DNA of 64,000 nt, taken from positions 1 to 64,000 of the forward strand of contig JAZQIW010000111.1 in assembly GCA_045541355.1 (NCBI GenBank), in the 5' to 3' direction. The translations under genes were made by a program, and so were the position numbers. This stretch comes from UMGS1387 sp045541355 (GTDB lineage Bacteria > Bacillota > Clostridia > Oscillospirales > CAG-382). Below are positions 24,576 through 33,146 of this stretch, one piece after another (the stretch's first letter is position 1; each line of letters begins with the position of its first letter). Below the pieces are notes generated by a model. It had not been told where the DNA came from. It saw only the letters and a list, made by a program, of their open reading frames with translations, and searched no databases.

Positions 24576-25805
24576 TTAGTTCTTCTTCTTCTTGAGAACT
24601 ACTGCGAGAACTACAACAACTACTACAACGATTGCAATGATAGCAATGATGAGGCCGATGTTGGAGCCGCCTTCTGTAGCAGGAGCTTCGTCAACTGCAG
24701 GAGCTTCGTCTTCAACGGGAGCTTCTTCAACTACAGGTTCTTCAGCTTCATCACCCATCATTTCGATGTAAGCTTCAATTGTATCAACTGCGCCGGTAGC
24801 AGCGTTCTTAGCAGCAACAGCCTTTTCCTGTGCAGCAGCAACAGCAGCTTCATCAGCAGCAGCAATAATATCAGCGTCAGCAGCTTCAGCTTCAACGATA
24901 GCAGCTTCGATAGCAGCGATAGCGTCGAGAACTTCAGCATCATCCATATCACCTGCAAGTTCCTTAGCATCTTCAAGAGCAGACTTTGCATCTTCAAGAG
25001 ACTCAGCAACTACATCAGCAGCAGCCTTCTTGGACTGTTCAAATGCCTTAGAAGCGATTTCTTCTTCTGTAAGAGCAGCACCTTCAGTAACCTTTACTGT
25101 GTACTTCCAGTTGGATTCGAGACCGAGGCATGTACCTGTAACAACAACATAAGCAGTACCGTCAGCAAATACAGCATCGCTTGCAGCGAGTGTCTTGTCA
25201 GCGGGAACTTCATATGTTTCACCGTTGTGATCGTATGTAATCATGAACTGACCGAGTTCATACTTTACAGACATCTTGAGAACATCGCCAGCCTTGAAGC
25301 CGAAGATGTTGGGGTTGATTTCTGTTGAGCCGGTACCGCTGAATGCTGTAACGCCTTCATAGAATTCAACGTTAGGTCTGTTGAATCTGATAAGGGGAAT
25401 ATAACCGGGGTTACCGGGGACATCGCCTGTGTTGAATACCTTAGGCTGAGCCATGAGGTGGAGACCGAACCAGCAGTCAGAACCGGATGTAACAGCAGGT
25501 ACTTCGTCAAATGCGATTTCAACTACGAGACCGTTAAGGCCAACCTTTTCAGCAGTTGCAACACCGCCGAAGTTTTCGTCGCCCTTAGGATCCTTATAAT
25601 AACCGGCCTGTTCAACTGTAACAGAACCGTCATCATTAACTGTCATTGTGTTAGGTGCCTTACCTTCATTTACTGCTTCAGAGTAGCTTGCGCCGCTGTA
25701 AAGGTCATAACCTGCACCTGCAACGAAGTCAACAGCAGATGCTGTAACTGCAACAGAAGCAACGAGCATGATTGCTACGAGAGCAAGAGATAAAAACTTC
25801 TTCAT
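24576..25805 (-). CDS. Secreted, membrane-anchored surface protein with Ala-rich coiled coil
   Basis: A 409-residue protein. Signal peptide 1-24 (cleavage after 'TASA'), a beta-rich ectodomain to about residue 235, an Ala/Glu-rich helical region (about 240-345) with heptad-like spacing, an acidic Pro/Glu/Ala linker, then one membrane helix and a 'KKKKN' tail. There is no LPXTG signal, so it stays in the membrane by its C-terminal helix. Codons are strongly biased, which suggests high expression. The only good Shine-Dalgarno is 37 bases before the ATG, with a hairpin between. I do not recognise the ectodomain family; it could bind carbohydrate or protein. Confidence 0.85.
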   Translation of the reverse strand: MKKFLSLALVAIMLVASVAVTASAVDFVAGAGYDLYSGASYSEAVNEGKAPNTMTVNDDGSVTVEQAGYYKDPKGDENFGGVATAEKVGLNGLVVEIAFDEVPAVTSGSDCWFGLHLMAQPKVFNTGDVPGNPGYIPLIRFNRPNVEFYEGVTAFSGTGSTEINPNIFGFKAGDVLKMSVKYELGQFMITYDHNGETYEVPADKTLAASDAVFADGTAYVVVTGTCLGLESNWKYTVKVTEGAALTEEEIASKAFEQSKKAAADVVAESLEDAKSALEDAKELAGDMDDAEVLDAIAAIEAAIVEAEAADADIIAAADEAAVAAAQEKAVAAKNAATGAVDTIEAYIEMMGDEAEEPVVEEAPVEDEAPAVDEAPATEGGSNIGLIIAIIAIVVVVVVVLAVVLKKKKN

Positions 25806-25848
25806 AATCAGTATTGTATCAATTCAGATGAACTGATACGTTCCTCCT
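25806..25848 (-). promoter_or_regulatory. Shine-Dalgarno, hairpin and start-codon arrangement
   Basis: AAAGGAGG (SD core 25843-25848) is separated from ATG 25805 by 37 bases. Within the gap, GTATCAGTTCA and TGAATTGATAC (25829-25839 and 25816-25826) form an almost perfect hairpin with one G-U pair. Folding it would shorten the effective SD-to-start distance to about 13 bases. No other start codon lies at a normal distance from the SD. Confidence 0.65.
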
Positions 25849-25948
25849 TTACGAAATTAGTATTTTGTTTTTTCGTCTTAATAATATGTTATGCATCAAT
25901 GCTTTACGTACGGCAAGCACCTCTGCTATATTATTACAAATTCAAATC

Positions 25949-26608
25949 CTATCTGTACTCGATAAGATTTTTAAAAAATTCGGCATTTCCTTTATAATAC
26001 TCATCACCAAACCTTTTGTTTTTTTCAACAATACAGATGATGTATTCTCTCGGGAAATGTCCGAGCTTGGTAGTATTATAAGCAATCAAATCACCTATAA
26101 CCATACCTTTTCCCTGAACTGAGTTTTCGGGAGTATATCCGAGAACATCTTCAAGGCTTGCCATATACGGCGTGTTGCCGCTGAAAAATCCCGGCTCCAT
26201 TATATATACCACACATTCACCCATGGCAAGCTCCATATTGAATCGCTGAACCTCTGTCATTTGCGACTGCGGGTCATATACATACTTTTTGCCGTTTGCA
26301 CTCTCTGTCATAACAAAAGAGTCAGATTTCAGGTCTACAACCACCCTGCCGTCTCCGTTATAATCGGATGCAAACTTTTCTGCAAGATCGGCTCTGAATT
26401 CCTCGGCAGCCTTTGCAGAAATCCCCGAGCTTCCTACTGAGTATATAAATACATCGGGTTCTTTTTTTGAAAAGAACTGTACGGTAGCAAAGCTGACAAG
26501 AATTATTGCAAATGCACCGATAATTACTGCCGCCTTATTATGGTACCAAAAATTATCAAGCCATTTAAGGAAAGAGTTATTTTCGTAATCCTTCATTTTC
26601 TTATTCAT
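25949..26608 (-). CDS. Single-pass membrane protein of unknown function
   Basis: A 219-residue protein: short charged N-terminus, a 'KWLDNFWYHNK' amphipathic stretch, one membrane helix (about 27-46) and a 170-residue extracytoplasmic domain containing 'YNGDGRVVVDLK' and a C-terminal 'FPREYIICIVEKNKR'. No known catalytic motif is visible. Its ATG overlaps the stop of lysS by 8 bp, so it is translationally coupled to it; a second ATG at 26596 is possible. Confidence 0.8.
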   Translation of the reverse strand: MNKKMKDYENNSFLKWLDNFWYHNKAAVIIGAFAIILVSFATVQFFSKKEPDVFIYSVGSSGISAKAAEEFRADLAEKFASDYNGDGRVVVDLKSDSFVMTESANGKKYVYDPQSQMTEVQRFNMELAMGECVVYIMEPGFFSGNTPYMASLEDVLGYTPENSVQGKGMVIGDLIAYNTTKLGHFPREYIICIVEKNKRFGDEYYKGNAEFFKNLIEYR

Positions 26609-28112
26609 CGGTAGGTTTCATTGTGGGGAACAACAAAACGTCTCTGATTGAGAAGGAATCGGTAAGAAGCATTACAAGTCTGTCAATACCGAAACCAAGA
26701 CCGCCTGTGGGAGGCATACCGTATTCAAGAGCATTGATAAAGTCTTCATCAACTCTTGCGTTTTCTCCACCGGGCTGTGCACGCTTTGCCGCAACCTGCT
26801 TTTCAAATCTTTGTCTCTGGTCGATGGGGTCATTAAGCTCAGAGAATGCATTACCCATTTCTCTTGCATAAATGAAATACTCAAATCTTTCGGTAAACGC
26901 AGGGTCGCTTGCCTTACGCTTTGCAAGAGGAGAGTTTTCAACCGGGTAATCATAGATAAATGTAGGCTGGATGAGATTTTCTTCAACATATGCATCAAAA
27001 AATTCTACAAGTACAGCACCCTTTGTGGCATCCTTTTCTACCTCAACGTGCTTTTCCTCAGCAGCCTTTCTTGCATCCTCGTCTGTCTTCCAGTCATAAT
27101 AGTCAACACCCGCATACTTCTTAACTGCCTCTGCCATTGTAAGTCTCTGCCAGGGTGAGCCCATATTGATTTCAACGCCCTGATATGTGATAACATCGCT
27201 GCCGCAAATCTTCTTTGTAAGAGTTGAATAAAGCTCTTCAACAAGATCCATAAGCTGATGATAGTCGATATAAGCCTCATAAAGCTCAATCGAAGTAAAT
27301 TCAGGATTGTGACTGGGATCCATACCTTCATTTCTGAAAATACGACCAACTTCATAAACCTTATCAAACCCGCCGACAATAAGTCTCTTTAAATACAACT
27401 CAGTTTCAATTCTCAGATACATATCAATGTCAAGAGTATTGTGATGAGTTACAAAAGGTCTTGCCGATGCTCCTATTTCAAGAGTATGAAGAACGGGAGT
27501 ATCTACTTCAAGGTATCCCCTGTCATCAAGGAACTTTCTGATTTCCTTTAAGATAAGGCTTCTTTTTACGAAAGTATCCTTAACCTCGGGATTTACGATA
27601 AGGTCAACATAACGCTGACGGTATCTTGTTTCCTGATCGCGAAGACCATGGAACTTTTCGGGAAGAACCTTAAGACTCTTGGACAAAAGGACAAGCTCCT
27701 TTGCGTGTACTGATATCTCACCCGTCTTTGTCTTAAATACAATGCCCGTAACGCCAACAATATCGCCGATATCAAGCTTTTTGAAGTCGGTATAACTTTC
27801 TTCACCGATATCGTCTCTTGCAACATAGCACTGAATTCTTCCCTTGCCGTCCTGAATATTGCAAAAGCTTGCTTTACCCATGACTCTCTTTGACATCATA
27901 CGGCCGGCAATTACTACCGTCTTATTCTCAAGTGCCTCAAAGCTTTCCTTAATATCGGTCGAATAGTTATCGACGGGATACTTTACAAGCTCATAAGGGT
28001 TCTTACCCGCTTCAATGAGGGAAGCAAGCTTATCGCGCCTTACCTGTTCCTGCTCACCGATTTCCTTTTCGGTAGGCACCTTCACTTCATTTACATTTTG
28101 ATTTTCTGCCAA
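26601..28112 (-). CDS. lysS: Lysyl-tRNA synthetase, class II
   Basis: Charges tRNA-Lys. The 503-residue protein has an N-terminal OB fold ('VVIAGRMMSKRVMGKASF', 'GRIQCYV'), motif 1 near 'FLDDRGYLEVDTPVL', motif 2 'RIFRNEGMDPSHNPEFT' and motif 3 'GLGFGIDRLVMLL'. The start is TTG at 28112; GAGG and GGTG elements lie upstream and no ATG is in frame nearby. It is 22 bp after greA, a common arrangement. Confidence 0.96.
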   Translation of the reverse strand: MAENQNVNEVKVPTEKEIGEQEQVRRDKLASLIEAGKNPYELVKYPVDNYSTDIKESFEALENKTVVIAGRMMSKRVMGKASFCNIQDGKGRIQCYVARDDIGEESYTDFKKLDIGDIVGVTGIVFKTKTGEISVHAKELVLLSKSLKVLPEKFHGLRDQETRYRQRYVDLIVNPEVKDTFVKRSLILKEIRKFLDDRGYLEVDTPVLHTLEIGASARPFVTHHNTLDIDMYLRIETELYLKRLIVGGFDKVYEVGRIFRNEGMDPSHNPEFTSIELYEAYIDYHQLMDLVEELYSTLTKKICGSDVITYQGVEINMGSPWQRLTMAEAVKKYAGVDYYDWKTDEDARKAAEEKHVEVEKDATKGAVLVEFFDAYVEENLIQPTFIYDYPVENSPLAKRKASDPAFTERFEYFIYAREMGNAFSELNDPIDQRQRFEKQVAAKRAQPGGENARVDEDFINALEYGMPPTGGLGFGIDRLVMLLTDSFSIRDVLLFPTMKPTDE

Positions 28113-28134
28113 AATTCACACCGTCCTCGGAAAA

Positions 28135-28617
28135 TTACTTGGAAATTTCAAGAACCTTCATAACGGTTTCTCCACCCGGAGTCTCTGCCTTAACAATCTC
28201 TCCTATTACAGCACCGATTAAGGCTCTGCCGATAGGTGATTCATCTGAAATCTTGAACTCCATGGGATTGGATTCGCTTGAGCCTACAATTGTATACTCA
28301 ACTTCTTCGCCGAAGGTTTCATCCATTACCTTTACTCTGTTTCCAACATCAACAGCATCTGTTTTGATGTTGCTTTCATCTATAACCTTTACGTTTTTGA
28401 GCATAGACTCGATTTCGGCGATTCTTGCCTCTACAAGTCCCTGCTCGTTTTTTGCCTCGTCATATTCGCTGTTTTCGGAAAGGTCACCGAATGCTCTTGC
28501 AGTTTTTATAGCCTCGGCAACTTCTTTACGCTTGGTAGTTTTAAGGTATTCGAGTTCTTCCTGAAGTTTTTTGAGACCTTCACTCGATACCGTTGTTTGT
28601 TTAGCCAACGTTCTCAT
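28135..28617 (-). CDS. greA: Transcription elongation factor GreA
   Basis: Rescues backtracked RNA polymerase by stimulating transcript cleavage. The coiled-coil tip 'GDLSENSEYDEAKNEQ' carries the conserved acidic residues, and the C-terminal domain has 'SPIGRALIGAVIGEIV' of the FKBP-like fold. 160 residues from ATG 28617; a TTG three codons on (MAKQTT...) is better spaced from AAAGGAA and may be the true start. Confidence 0.95.
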   Translation of the reverse strand: MRTLAKQTTVSSEGLKKLQEELEYLKTTKRKEVAEAIKTARAFGDLSENSEYDEAKNEQGLVEARIAEIESMLKNVKVIDESNIKTDAVDVGNRVKVMDETFGEEVEYTIVGSSESNPMEFKISDESPIGRALIGAVIGEIVKAETPGGETVMKVLEISK

Positions 28618-28651
28618 TTCCTTTCAGAATTATTTTCATTTTATCATAGTA

Positions 28652-28680
28652 ATTATATTAGATTTTACTCTTTTTGTCAA
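28652..28680 (-). promoter_or_regulatory. Promoter of greA-lysS
   Basis: Minus strand TTGACA (28675-28680), 17 bp, TATAAT (28652-28657): both boxes are consensus. Confidence 0.9.
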
Positions 28681-28741
28681 CCGTATTTTCAAATTGTTTA
28701 CTTACTATTTCGATTTGTTTTAATTGACAAACATCACATAC

Positions 28742-28777
28742 TAAAACTCCCTGACAGCCGAATGCCGGCCATCAGGG
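28742..28777 (-). terminator. Terminator of the pyrimidine operon
   Basis: On the minus strand CCCTGATGGCCG-GCATT-CGGCTGTCAGGG, with a small internal mismatch, precedes AGTTTTAG, 15 bp after pyrI. Confidence 0.8.
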
Positions 28778-28791
28778 CAATTCTTAAATCA

Positions 28792-29208
28792 TCATTTTGC
28801 TTTTGACTCACAGTACATACATCTATATACGCGTTTTTCCCTATCTGTGAGCTTAAACATATGAACAAGCTCCTGCTCTGTTGATGTAATACATCTTGGA
28901 TTCTTACACTTTATTACTCCCTTAACAAGTTCGGGGGGCTCAAGGTGCGTTCTCTTTACAACCTTGCCGTCTTTAACTACATTTACCGTGATACCCGGGT
29001 CAATATATCCGAGTACATCGAGGTCAAGATTAATTTCCTCTGCAATCTTTATTATGTCCTTTTTGCCCATTTTGACGCTTGTTGCATTCATAATGAGAGC
29101 AACCTGACTTTTAATTTCTGAAAGACCGAGGATATTATAAAGCTCTATTCCCCTGCCGGGCTTAATATGGTCAAGAACAATACCGTTATCAATAGGAGAC
29201 AATATCAT
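28792..29208 (-). CDS. pyrI: Aspartate carbamoyltransferase regulatory chain
   Basis: Allosteric subunit of ATCase. The 138-residue protein has the nucleotide-binding N-terminal domain and a C-terminal zinc domain with four cysteines in 'CKNPRC' and 'CMYC'. Its presence implies CTP feedback on PyrB, the enterobacterial-type control, unlike the unregulated B. subtilis enzyme. The ATG abuts the pyrB stop, with GGAGGTGG inside pyrB. Confidence 0.95.
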   Translation of the reverse strand: MILSPIDNGIVLDHIKPGRGIELYNILGLSEIKSQVALIMNATSVKMGKKDIIKIAEEINLDLDVLGYIDPGITVNVVKDGKVVKRTHLEPPELVKGVIKCKNPRCITSTEQELVHMFKLTDREKRVYRCMYCESKAK

Positions 29209-30123
29209 TTATTCCACCTCCAGCAGCTTCATAATAAGCGCCATTCTGACATATTTGCCGTTGAGCACCTGATCAAAGTAGCAGGCTCTCGGGTCATCGT
29301 CAACAGCAACCGAGATTTCATTTACCCTTGGAAGAGGATGAAGTATACACAAATCCTCCTTTGCGCCAAGCAATTTTTCGGGCGTGAGAATATAGCAGTC
29401 CTTCAAACGAAGATAGTCAGCCTCGTTGAAGAATCTTTCTCTCTGAACTCTTGTCATATAAAGTATATCAAGCTCACCCATCACATCATCAAGACTTGTT
29501 GCTTCAACGAACTCAATGTTCTTCTTTTTGAGCACTTCGTCCTTAACATATTCAGGCACTCCAAGCTCCTCGGGAGAAATAAGCACCATCTTTACATTTT
29601 CATATCTCGAAAGTGCACCGATAAGAGAGTGAACCGTTCTTCCAAATTTCAGGTCACCGCAAAATCCGATTGTAAAATTATCAAGTCTGCCCTTTTTGCG
29701 TTTGATTGTCAGAAGGTCAGTAAGTGTCTGTGTGGGGTGATTGTGTCCGCCGTCGCCGGCGTTGATTATCGGAACACGGCTTTTGAGTGTTGCAACATAT
29801 GGTGCGCCCTCTTTTGGATGACGCATAGCTATAATATCAGCATAGCAGCTGACTGTTCTTATGGTGTCAGAGACACTCTCTCCCTTTGCCGAGGATGAGC
29901 TCTGCGCTTCTGAAAAACCAAGAACATTTCCCCCAAGCTCATACATCGCCGCCTCAAAAGACAAACGAGTACGTGTTGACGGCTCAAAAAAGAGTGTTGC
30001 AAGCTTTTTTCCGTGACACTTTTCGCTATACTTCAAAGGATTTTCAATTATATCATTTGCTTTTTCAAGCAGTTCGTCAATTTCGTCTGTTGTTAGCTCA
30101 AGAATATCAATAAGGCTTCTCAT
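29209..30123 (-). CDS. pyrB: Aspartate carbamoyltransferase catalytic chain
   Basis: Joins carbamoyl phosphate and aspartate. The carbamoyl phosphate site 'FEPSTRTRLSFEAA' is near residue 50, 'GHNHPTQTLTDLLTI' near 130 and 'HPLPRVNEI' near 265. 304 residues, normal. Followed directly by its regulatory chain. Confidence 0.97.
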   Translation of the reverse strand: MRSLIDILELTTDEIDELLEKANDIIENPLKYSEKCHGKKLATLFFEPSTRTRLSFEAAMYELGGNVLGFSEAQSSSSAKGESVSDTIRTVSCYADIIAMRHPKEGAPYVATLKSRVPIINAGDGGHNHPTQTLTDLLTIKRKKGRLDNFTIGFCGDLKFGRTVHSLIGALSRYENVKMVLISPEELGVPEYVKDEVLKKKNIEFVEATSLDDVMGELDILYMTRVQRERFFNEADYLRLKDCYILTPEKLLGAKEDLCILHPLPRVNEISVAVDDDPRACYFDQVLNGKYVRMALIMKLLEVE

Positions 30124-30137
30124 AGCTGTATCCTTTC

Positions 30138-30776
30138 TTATTTGCCAATCCAGCTTTCATCACTGGGATTATCACGGAACTTCTTAAGTCTTTCAATATC
30201 TTCTTTTGCGATATAGTTCATTTCGGCAGCCACTTCAGCTATAACATCAAAGTTTGTAAGGCTGATATTCTTAACTTCCGCCTGTGCAAGTCTTTCGATG
30301 CCCTTCTTCATTCCATATGTAAATATGCTTACAATACCAAGCACCTCAGCACCCGCTTCTCTGAGTGCATCAACAACCTCTATAACGCTGCCGCCTGTGG
30401 AAATAAGGTCTTCAATTACTACTACCTTCTGTCCCTTTTCAAGCTTGCCCTCAATTCTATTCTGTCTGCCGTGGTCCTTATTTCCGCTTCTTACGTAACC
30501 CATAGGCATATCAATAAGACTTGCCGCGATTGCCGCGTGAGCAATACCTGCCGTTGATGTACCCATAAGCACCTCTGCCTCGGGAAATTCCTTTTTAACT
30601 GTATCGGCAATTGCCTGTTCGACAATCACACGTGCTTTGGGAGCTGTAAGAATAAGTCTGTTATCGCAATAAACGGGGCTCTTAATACCGCTTGCCCATG
30701 TAAAGGGCTCGTCGGGTCTGAAAAATACCGCTTTAATTTCAAGCAATGCCTTTGCTACTTCTGTTTTAATATTCAT
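30138..30776 (-). CDS. pyrE: Orotate phosphoribosyltransferase
   Basis: Makes OMP from orotate and PRPP. The PRPP loop 'VVVIEDLISTGGS' is around residue 118, and 'FTWASGIKSPVYCDNR' near the N-terminus binds orotate. 212 residues. Placed between pyrF and pyrB in the operon. Confidence 0.96.
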   Translation of the reverse strand: MNIKTEVAKALLEIKAVFFRPDEPFTWASGIKSPVYCDNRLILTAPKARVIVEQAIADTVKKEFPEAEVLMGTSTAGIAHAAIAASLIDMPMGYVRSGNKDHGRQNRIEGKLEKGQKVVVIEDLISTGGSVIEVVDALREAGAEVLGIVSIFTYGMKKGIERLAQAEVKNISLTNFDVIAEVAAEMNYIAKEDIERLKKFRDNPSDESWIGK

Positions 30777-30811
30777 TATTTATACCTCTTTTCAAATTAT
30801 TTACTTATAAA

Positions 30812-31510
30812 TCAGCCGCAAAACTCAGCAACACATCTTCTGTATGCTGCAACAGGGTCATCTGCAGCAGTAATGGGTCTTCCGACAACAATATAATCCG
30901 AACCGATTTTCTTTGCCTCGGCAGGTGTCATTACTCTCTTCTGGTCACCAACATCCCCGTCAGCAAATCTTACGCCCGGAGTCACTGTCAAAAACTTTTC
31001 ACCGCAGGTATCGTGTACCTTCTGTGCTTCAAGCGGAGAACATACAACACCATCAAGTCCTGCCTTCTTTGCATTTGCAGCATAGTGCATAACAACCTTA
31101 TCAATCGGCTCATGGATCAGAAGGTCATTTTCCATTCTCTGCTGGTCTGTCGAAGTAAGCTGCGTTACAGCAATGAGAAGAGGGCGTGTACCGTCGGGTC
31201 TTGTCAAGCCTTCGAGAGCAGCCTCCATCATTGAAACGGTACCTGCCGCATGAAGATTTGTCATATCAACATCAAGTCGCGAGAGTACATTCATCGACTT
31301 TTTTACTGTATTGGGAATATCATGAAGTTTAAGGTCAAGGAATATTTTATGACCCCTTCTCTTAATCTCTCTAACAATTTCAGGTCCTTCAGCATAGAAA
31401 AGCTCCATACCTACTTTGAGAAACGGCTTTTCCTCTTTAAACAAATCGAGAAAATCAAAAAGTGCCTCTTTACTTGCAAAATCACAAGCTATAATTACAT
31501 CCTTACCCAT
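30812..31510 (-). CDS. pyrF: Orotidine 5'-phosphate decarboxylase
   Basis: Final step to UMP. The catalytic array 'FLDLKLHDIPNTV' (Asp-x-Lys-x-x-Asp) lies near residue 58; 'VTPGVRFADGDVGDQKRVMTP' (in part 'TPGVRFADGD') binds phosphate. 232 residues. The start codon shares one base with the pyrD stop. Confidence 0.96.
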   Translation of the reverse strand: MGKDVIIACDFASKEALFDFLDLFKEEKPFLKVGMELFYAEGPEIVREIKRRGHKIFLDLKLHDIPNTVKKSMNVLSRLDVDMTNLHAAGTVSMMEAALEGLTRPDGTRPLLIAVTQLTSTDQQRMENDLLIHEPIDKVVMHYAANAKKAGLDGVVCSPLEAQKVHDTCGEKFLTVTPGVRFADGDVGDQKRVMTPAEAKKIGSDYIVVGRPITAADDPVAAYRRCVAEFCG

Positions 31511-32421
31511 CAGTGTGCTCCTCCTATTATGTCACTTAGATTACTAATACCGTATTTTTCCATGACTCGCGGCAAATTTTCTACAATTTCCTTTGCGCCG
31601 TATGGATTAACAAGATTATATGCGCCAACCTCTACCGCCGTCGCACCCGCAAGCATCATTTCAATTACATCCTCTGCGCTTGAAACTCCGCCCATACCGA
31701 TTATCGGTATTTTTACGGCATCATAAACCTGATATACACATCTCAGTGCTACCGGGAATATGGCACTGCCCGAAAATCCGCCCATCTTATTGGCAATAAC
31801 GGGCTTTTTGCTTTTCAAGTTTATTCTCATACCGAGAAGCGTATTAATGAGGCTTATTCCGTCAGCTCCCGCCTCTTCTACCGCCTTTGCAATCGAGGCA
31901 ATATCCGTAACATTTGGCGTAAGCTTAATATACACCGGCTTTGTCGCAACCGCCTTTACCGCCTTCGTAACCTCAAACGCCGCATCTGCATCGGTACCGA
32001 AATTCTTACCGCCCTTATGAAGATTTGGACAGCTTATATTGACCTCATGGATACCGACAATATCCTCTTTATCAAGCTTCTCGACAATTTTGACAAACTC
32101 CTCGACAGCAAAGCCGCCGATGTTGGCAACAACCTTTTTATTAAAGCACTTGCGAAGCTTCGGAAGCTCCTCTGCTATCACCGCATCAACACCGGGATTT
32201 TGCAGTCCTACGGAATTTATCATTCCGTTCGGTGTTTCGGCAATTCTCGGTGTGGGATTACCGAAGCGGCCTTCAAGCGTTGTTCCCTTAAATGAAAATG
32301 AACCGAGAATGTTTATATCGTAAAGCTCTGCATATTCATACCCGTAACCAAAAGTACCGCTGGCAGGGATTATCGGGTTATCAAGCTCCCATCCCGAGAG
32401 TGTAACTTTAGTGTTTACCAT
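31510..32421 (-). CDS. pyrD: Dihydroorotate dehydrogenase, class 1B (NAD-linked, FMN subunit)
   Basis: 303 residues. 'NISCPNLHKGG' contains the catalytic cysteine of class 1 enzymes, and 'PIIGMGGVSSAEDVIEMMLAGA' binds FMN phosphate. The adjacent pyrK defines it as the 1B type. I start it at ATG 32421, with AGGAGG 7 bases upstream, overlapping the pyrK end by 7 bp. Confidence 0.96.
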   Translation of the reverse strand: MVNTKVTLSGWELDNPIIPASGTFGYGYEYAELYDINILGSFSFKGTTLEGRFGNPTPRIAETPNGMINSVGLQNPGVDAVIAEELPKLRKCFNKKVVANIGGFAVEEFVKIVEKLDKEDIVGIHEVNISCPNLHKGGKNFGTDADAAFEVTKAVKAVATKPVYIKLTPNVTDIASIAKAVEEAGADGISLINTLLGMRINLKSKKPVIANKMGGFSGSAIFPVALRCVYQVYDAVKIPIIGMGGVSSAEDVIEMMLAGATAVEVGAYNLVNPYGAKEIVENLPRVMEKYGISNLSDIIGGAH

Positions 32422-33146
32422 ATAATCTCCTCCTTGACAAGAATCGGGCCGTCCTTGCATATTCTCTTGTTACCGTATTTTGTCTTGCACGAGCATCCCA
32501 TGCATGCACCAAATCCGCAGCCCATTCTTTCTTCAAAGCTGAAAAAGCCGGTTGTCTTTGAAGCATCATACACAGCCTTCAGCATCGGCTCGGGACCGCA
32601 GGTACAAACACAATCATATTCAACCAAATCCATAGCGTTTGTGACAAAGCCCTTAATCCCAACACTTCCGTCAACTGTTGTGACATAAGTTTTAATTCCG
32701 AGATTTTCAAAATCTTCTTTTGCGAAAACTTCACTTTCTTTATTAAAGCCCATAATCATTGAGACTTCCTTGTCTGCCTCAAGAAGCTTTTTTGCAAGAT
32801 AGTACATGGGAGGCACACCGACGCCGCCACCTATTAGAAGAACTTTCTTCGGGCAGCTGTCAACATCAAATCCGTTACCGAGGCCTGTCAGCACATCAAG
32901 CTCTTTCCCCTTTTCAAGGGTTGACATATACTCTGTTCCCTCTCCAACAACCTTGTATATAATGGTAACTGCCTCATCATCACAGTCAAATACCGAGATA
33001 GGGCGTCTGAGATAAAAACCGTCAAGCTTAATATTTATAAACTGTCCCGGCTTTGATATATCCGAAGTGTCGCCCACAAGACGCATCTTATAAACGTCGT
33101 TTGTAAGCTTAACATTACAATCAACCGTAAATATTCCCTGTTTCAT
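32415..33146 (-). CDS. pyrK: Dihydroorotate dehydrogenase electron-transfer subunit
   Basis: FAD and [2Fe-2S] subunit that passes electrons from PyrD to NAD. 'YLRRPISVFD' binds FAD, 'LIGGGVGVPPMYYLA' binds nucleotide, and the C-terminal cluster cysteines are 'CGFGACMGCSC' plus a later Cys. 243 residues. Its ATG overlaps the pyrC stop in ATGA. Confidence 0.96.
   Translation of the reverse strand: MKQGIFTVDCNVKLTNDVYKMRLVGDTSDISKPGQFINIKLDGFYLRRPISVFDCDDEAVTIIYKVVGEGTEYMSTLEKGKELDVLTGLGNGFDVDSCPKKVLLIGGGVGVPPMYYLAKKLLEADKEVSMIMGFNKESEVFAKEDFENLGIKTYVTTVDGSVGIKGFVTNAMDLVEYDCVCTCGPEPMLKAVYDASKTTGFFSFEERMGCGFGACMGCSCKTKYGNKRICKDGPILVKEEIIW

Noticed and set aside
24576..24650. Sortase anchor on the surface protein
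   Set aside because: There is no LPXTG-like motif before the C-terminal helix.
24558..25328. 256-residue open frame on the plus strand, Ser/Asn/Phe-rich
   Set aside because: It is the antisense shadow of the Ala- and Glu-rich surface protein gene, with implausible composition and no ribosome site.
28113..28134. T-box leader before lysS
   Set aside because: Only 22 bp separate lysS from greA; no T-box sequence fits.
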